Source of the DNA: Allium sativum
Lineage: Eukaryota; Streptophyta; Magnoliopsida; Asparagales; Amaryllidaceae
DNA length: 64,000 nt
Direction: 5' to 3'
Assembly: GCA_030737875.1 (NCBI GenBank)
Contig: CM060915.1
Coordinates: forward strand, 627,442,786 to 627,506,785
Part shown: piece by piece, positions 60,052 through 64,000 of the stretch
How the letters are laid out: every line of letters begins with the position of its first letter
Numbering within the stretch: the stretch's first letter is position 1
The notes under the pieces: generated by a model
The model's database searches: none
Seen by the model: the letters and a program-made list of their open reading frames with translations, nothing else
What the model was told of the DNA's origin: nothing
Position numbers and translations under genes: made by a program

Positions 60052-60945
60052 CTAACATGAAGTTTTTTCAGTCAAGCCAGCATTCCAAAAATAATTCATG
60101 TGTTCAACAAATTTATCAGTGTAATTGTTCAAAAATTTGTGATCGTATATAAACTCAGTTGCAATTGTGAAATTTAAATTCTGAGTGTTGCTCAAGACTA
60201 TGTGATCACATTTATTAATTTCATTAATTGACAACGTATTTTCGACAATGACAATTTCAAGTTCGTTGGAAGTTTTCTCAAAATTAAAATTTTCGAACTT
60301 GTGACTTGAATCCACTTCATCCTCATACAATCCAAAAATTTCATGTTCATTAAATTCCTTTTCCACTTTTGATTTTTTGAAAAATTCAACATTTCCATTT
60401 TGTTCAATTTCAAAAATTTGAAGTTTCTCGCAGTCTGAAAGAGAAAGATCAAAATCCAAGCTTAAATCTTTTTTCTGAAAAAAATCGAAATCCAAATCAT
60501 TTATTGAATTTTGAACAACTTCATTTAGATCGTTATTCTCAATTTCCAAAGTTGTTATTCGAAAAATTTCACTATCAGTAATGAATGGATTATTTTTTGA
60601 TCCATCGCTTGTTTGAATTTGAATTTGTTGCTCTCGTTGTTCTTTCAAAGATGCCATTAAACAAAGAAGTTCATGCATCTTTTTATTTAGACTTTCTTCT
60701 CTTTCTCTAAGAATGTTAAGATGATATTCTTCAGAATCGTTGATTTGAGAGCTCTTGTTTTGGATTTCTTGATTCTCAAAATCATAGTCCACATCAATTT
60801 CATGATCAATATTATTTCCATTGTGGTGGTTGTTTGAATTTTCAGAAAAATGACAAGGATATTGGAAATCATTTTGATTAAAAATTATGTTCGTAATCAA
60901 CACTGTTAAAATTCGAGGGAAAATTGCAATTTTGGTTATTTTCAA
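60052..60945 (-). CDS. Acidic hydrophilic protein of element G, unknown
   Basis: 297 codons in one frame, the longest uninterrupted coding-like frame in the window. It is rich in Asn, Glu, Asp and Phe. Residues about 70-110 (ILREREESLNKKMHELLCLM...) look like a coiled coil. The C-terminal half repeats acidic Phe/Leu segments (DLDFDFFQKKDLSLDFDLSL). Another Asn/Phe-rich frame lies upstream on the same strand (61250-60950: MWDNNRSRRPLEEYEYELQL) with stops between, so the real start is probably further upstream and broken. It may be a gag-like or accessory protein of G. No family recognised; the low-complexity composition makes function uncertain. Confidence 0.45.
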   Translation of the reverse strand: MKITKIAIFPRILTVLITNIIFNQNDFQYPCHFSENSNNHHNGNNIDHEIDVDYDFENQEIQNKSSQINDSEEYHLNILREREESLNKKMHELLCLMASLKEQREQQIQIQTSDGSKNNPFITDSEIFRITTLEIENNDLNEVVQNSINDLDFDFFQKKDLSLDFDLSLSDCEKLQIFEIEQNGNVEFFKKSKVEKEFNEHEIFGLYEDEVDSSHKFENFNFEKTSNELEIVIVENTLSINEINKCDHIVLSNTQNLNFTIATEFIYDHKFLNNYTDKFVEHMNYFWNAGLTEKTSC

Positions 60946-61270
60946 GATGTTGATATAGGCTATAACTTTGAAAATTTTGGTTTACAACCCCATATTGATG
61001 TTGATCAAAGCTATATTGGGATTCAAAATTGTTTTGATGAGGATGTGGCTCATAATCGAAATTATTGAAGTTTGAATTGAAATCGCAATTTCGATCATTT
61101 TCATGATTTTAAAAATGTTGGTCAGTTGGAACATTTTGAAAATTGTTGGCATTGGGCTCACGAAAATTTGGAAAATCTTGCCTCATGAGTTGTAACTCAT
61201 ACTCGTACTCTTCAAGAGGACGTCTACTCCGATTATTATCCCACATTCTCTCAATGATTTTTTTGAATCA
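60946..61270 (-). pseudogene. Upstream Asn/Phe-rich coding relic of G
   Basis: On the minus strand MWDNNRSRRPLEEYEYELQLMRQ is followed by Asn/Phe/Gln-rich sequence, stopped at about 61110 and again before 60946. It is probably the N-terminal part of the same protein as 60052-60945. Confidence 0.4.
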
Positions 61271-62269
61271 GACATTTTAAAGAAGTCACGGTAAGAAAAA
61301 AATTATTCTCACTTCAAAATAGTATAAAGTACCAAGTTGCGCTCTATTAATTAACTGACTCAATTAGAAGGGGGAAGAGCATCTTATGGCTGTTCACATA
61401 TAGTATGAATACTAAGGGATACGACCAATGTTTTAAAGGTAGTATGCAACCTCTTTTGCTAATAATTCAATTAATTGAACTACTATATATCCGCGATCCA
61501 ATTATACGAGACAATCAACTTCACAAAACACCACTTTTCAGTTATATTATTTTGCAAATCAAATTAAGCTTTATAATTGAAAAACAACAAGAGTGATGAT
61601 TTTAGTTACGGAAATTCGTTCCTCACAAACAAATTCAGAAATATCAGTCATAAAACAGTCACGGAATAATAGCAGAATTAAAAAAAAATGTACAAGCAAG
61701 CCGCTGCTCCTGCAGAAAATTTTTTACAAGCAATTTCTATATTTTTCAAGCAGCTGCAAAACCTGTAGAGTTTAGAAAATTTTACAGCGGGGGTATGGCA
61801 GTCTTTCCAGAATAATTGAGCAGTGTCAGCGATTAAAATCCTTGTATTTCGTAAATTGTTTGTCCGCTGAATTCTTTGTCGCTTGTTTGAACTCTTCACT
61901 TCAAAGTTGGCCTTTGATTTGAAACTCTCTCATTTTAAAAAAAAAGAAAAAGAAAACCAAGGGTAGAAAATAAAGAAAAGGAAACAAAAACAAAATGAAC
62001 CCTCAAACAAAGAAACAAATAAAAAAATAAACGCAAACTAGAGCCAAATATTATCGTCAAAATACAAACCCCCTCGAACCAATCAAATTAGGAAAAATAA
62101 ATATAGGCTCATCATTCTTTTGGTTCCTGAACGCAATCCCACTTTCCAAATACCCTTGAACAATCAACACGCCGCATTGCCCCCTTTTTTTTATAAATTC
62201 TGATACACTTCCTGAAAGTATAACTCACGCCCCTTTAACCTAATTCTCAGGAGATCAAAAATCCTCAAA
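61271..62269. other. Unassigned AT-rich DNA, probably G internal
   Basis: No coding frame of note. An A-rich run lies at 61936-62040. No copy of the G LTR was found here. Confidence 0.4.
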
Positions 62270-63120
62270 AACAAATCGAGGTCAAAAACAAAGCAAATTG
62301 TGGGTCGTTCGATCTTGGGGTTGGCGATTAATTCTGGAACGCGAATTTGGGTTTTGAACAAGGTTTGGTTTTTCGCTGATCGAAGGATGTTTGATTTTTG
62401 AAGTGCGATCTGGGTTTGTGAAACTCGGGTATGGATTTTCGAATTGTATAGAAGGGGTTGCTAAGTTTGTTGATTTGGGTTGGCTTTCGATTGATGGTCT
62501 GAACGTTTGAAGTTGGCAAGGCAATGTTTGGTTGGGGAAAACGTGACTGTGAATCGGAGAGATGTTGTGCATGTGACTCTAAGGGTGGAAGTGCTGAAAA
62601 CTTTGATGGTTTTAGACGTGAAATTGGATGATTTTGGGTGTGGTTTGTGATGAATTTGTGACTTTGCGATGTGTGATTGACAAATTGAAGTATTGTGGTA
62701 GATTTTTGGAACTGTGATTGTTTGTGGTATGAGGGAGATATGGGTTTGTTGTGAGGCAGTATGGTTGTGAGAGGATGAAGTTGGTGGAGAAGGAGACGTG
62801 GAGTAGGAAATTGCGGGGTGAAGTGCTTGTGGAGTTCAACAGATCTGATCTTTTTTTTAAACTGAGGCAGATTGATGATAACGAGGGTAGGTTGAAGTAG
62901 ATGGCCGAGAGAATTGGATGAACGACGACTATGTGATGGTCGGATCTGAAAAACAGGTTCAGGTGCATGCGTTAGTAAGGATGGAAGGGGGTTTTTGCTG
63001 TTGTATGGGAGTACGGTTTGATAGAGTTTGCGTTGCAGATTGGATTTGAAGAGAGAAGAATATAGGAAATCAGCAAAGTGAAGGAGGAAAGAAATCAATG
63101 CAAGAAAGGAAAAAATTGCA
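62270..63120. other. Strand-asymmetric G/T-rich block
   Basis: The plus strand is rich in G and T with few C. This alone opens a 256-codon minus-strand frame (62328-63098) made of His, Pro, Ser, Asn, Gln and Lys without any motif. It resembles an LTR leader region in style (compare D about 26880-27480). Identity unknown. Confidence 0.4.
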
Positions 63121-63395
63121 AAATTTTTTAATTTTTTTCAGAAAATGGAAAGAAAAGAAATTTGTACAAAGAAGGGAAGAAATAAATGAGAGAAGAGAGA
63201 ACAAAAAGGGAAATAATTTCAAATGAGGCTAGAAGTAATAAAAACAAAATGGCAAGATTTTTTATTTCCTCTTATTTGGAAGATTAGAGTACCTTTGACA
63301 ACTCTATCCAATCAAGACTTTTTTTTAATATTTATACAAGAAAGCAAAAGAAAAATTTAAACAAAAACTAACACGAATCAGAAATTAAATAAATA
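63121..63395. other. A/G-rich spacer
   Basis: Purine-rich DNA before the next LTR. No gene seen. Confidence 0.4.
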
Positions 63396-64000
63396 TGTAA
63401 TAAGCCGGAAAATCTGAACCAATTAAAAATTTTTATTTTGGCAATTTTAATGAATTTTGAATATTTAAAATGAATTATTTTAAATAATCACGACAAGAAA
63501 TTTAATTTGAATAGAATTAGAACAAAGATATTTATTTGAATCGACGTTAGAATATAAATTTTTATTTTAATTATAAAAAGAATTGGAAATGGCGCGGTAG
63601 TTTGAAAATTCGATTTCAAACTTCAAATGAACGTACATGATTCAAAATAAACCGGATTTTAGCAAAACCAAAAATGTTTGAATCTAATTGAGAATATCTT
63701 TCCAACGTATCCGAAAAATTGAAATTTCATAGCGGGAATAAATAATAATGTCCAGTTGAAATTTCAGAATAGTCGCTATGGAAATATAGCCCATAAAAAT
63801 AGAAATTTTGCAACGACCTCCGTTTTCGACGAAACCACTTTTGTTGGATTCGGGATGTCGAGTTATTGCCAGATTCCAAAATTCATAATTTTTGAAATCA
63901 AGGTGTGAGTGTGGCGAAGGAAGACGTGTTTTGACAGTTTTAGTCAATTTGGATCGACCAGAAAATGACCATTTTTCAAACGATTTCCAAATTTGACGAA
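63396..64000 (+). mobile_element. E-family LTR start, plus strand
   Basis: It begins TGTAATAAGCCGGAA and follows the minus-strand start of E's LTR through the window end. Shared stretches include TCTGAACCAATT near the start, TTTCGACGAAACCACTTTTG (about 63825) and GGATCGACCAGAAAA (about 63950). It is well diverged, so a separate, older insertion of the same family in opposite orientation. Confidence 0.75.

Noticed and set aside
62328..63098. 256-codon minus-strand open frame
   Set aside because: Low-complexity His/Pro/Ser/Asn composition follows directly from the G/T skew of the other strand; no motif, no start context.
7..63990. Intact host gene between the elements
   Set aside because: The few spacers not assigned to elements (32035-32285, 55116-55349, 61271-63395) show no exon-like frames or recognisable proteins.

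Overview
The window looks like intergenic heterochromatin of a flowering plant, most likely a eudicot. It is AT-rich and made almost entirely of nested LTR retrotransposons that use the plant initiator-Met primer site TGGTATCAGAGC. A tRNA-derived SINE and a hAT-type MITE are also present. I found no intact host gene, no rRNA, no functional tRNA and no CRISPR array. All boundaries and repeat comparisons were made by eye. Terminal TG...CA, 5-bp target duplications (TSDs), primer sites and polypurine tracts (PPTs) support the main ones.

Layout. The left frame is a Sirevirus-like Ty1/copia element, C. Its 5' LTR is split by B (through 15943), a non-coding element with 4.6-kb LTRs. B's own 5' LTR is split by A (1-8318), a close relative with 4.26-kb LTRs. 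A and B have only 1.8-2.0 kb of internal DNA and no gag-pol. They fit large retrotransposon derivatives (LARDs), and their PPT/LTR-start signature resembles Tekay-type Ty3/gypsy elements. C resumes at 15944 with a decayed gag-pol (16863-21625). A 6.2-kb non-coding LTR unit, D (21945-28189, TSD cctag), interrupts it. C then continues with an env-like ORF (29236-30486), three PPTs and its 3' LTR (30803-31797). That LTR is followed directly by another primer site and a gag start, so it is shared with a second truncated copy, C'.

The middle (32286-55110, TSD tatac) is one minus-strand LARD, E, with about 6-kb LTRs around a 1.0-kb internal region. Its left LTR holds a hAT MITE (33809-34138), a solo LTR H (36367-37627, TSD attat, carrying a SINE-like unit), and F (38029-46410, TSD atttt). 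F is an LTR element with no recognisable reverse transcriptase and an array of imperfect hairpins. To the right lie a further LTR start (I, 55350), a minus-strand element G whose 3' LTR is 57532-58459 and which carries an acidic hydrophilic ORF (60052-60945), a strand-asymmetric G/T-rich block (about 62270-63120), and an E-family LTR entering at 63396.

The most unusual material is the structure in the non-coding LTRs. A and B share a GGCGGGAA-type hairpin followed by arrays of GTCGAC palindromes just upstream of the TATA box. They also share long arrays of GGTTAAGT...ACTTAACC inverted units, and a two-hairpin module that looks like conserved RNA. LTR divergence agrees with the nesting: A's LTRs are nearly identical, B's differ by roughly 2% by eye, and C's differ more.
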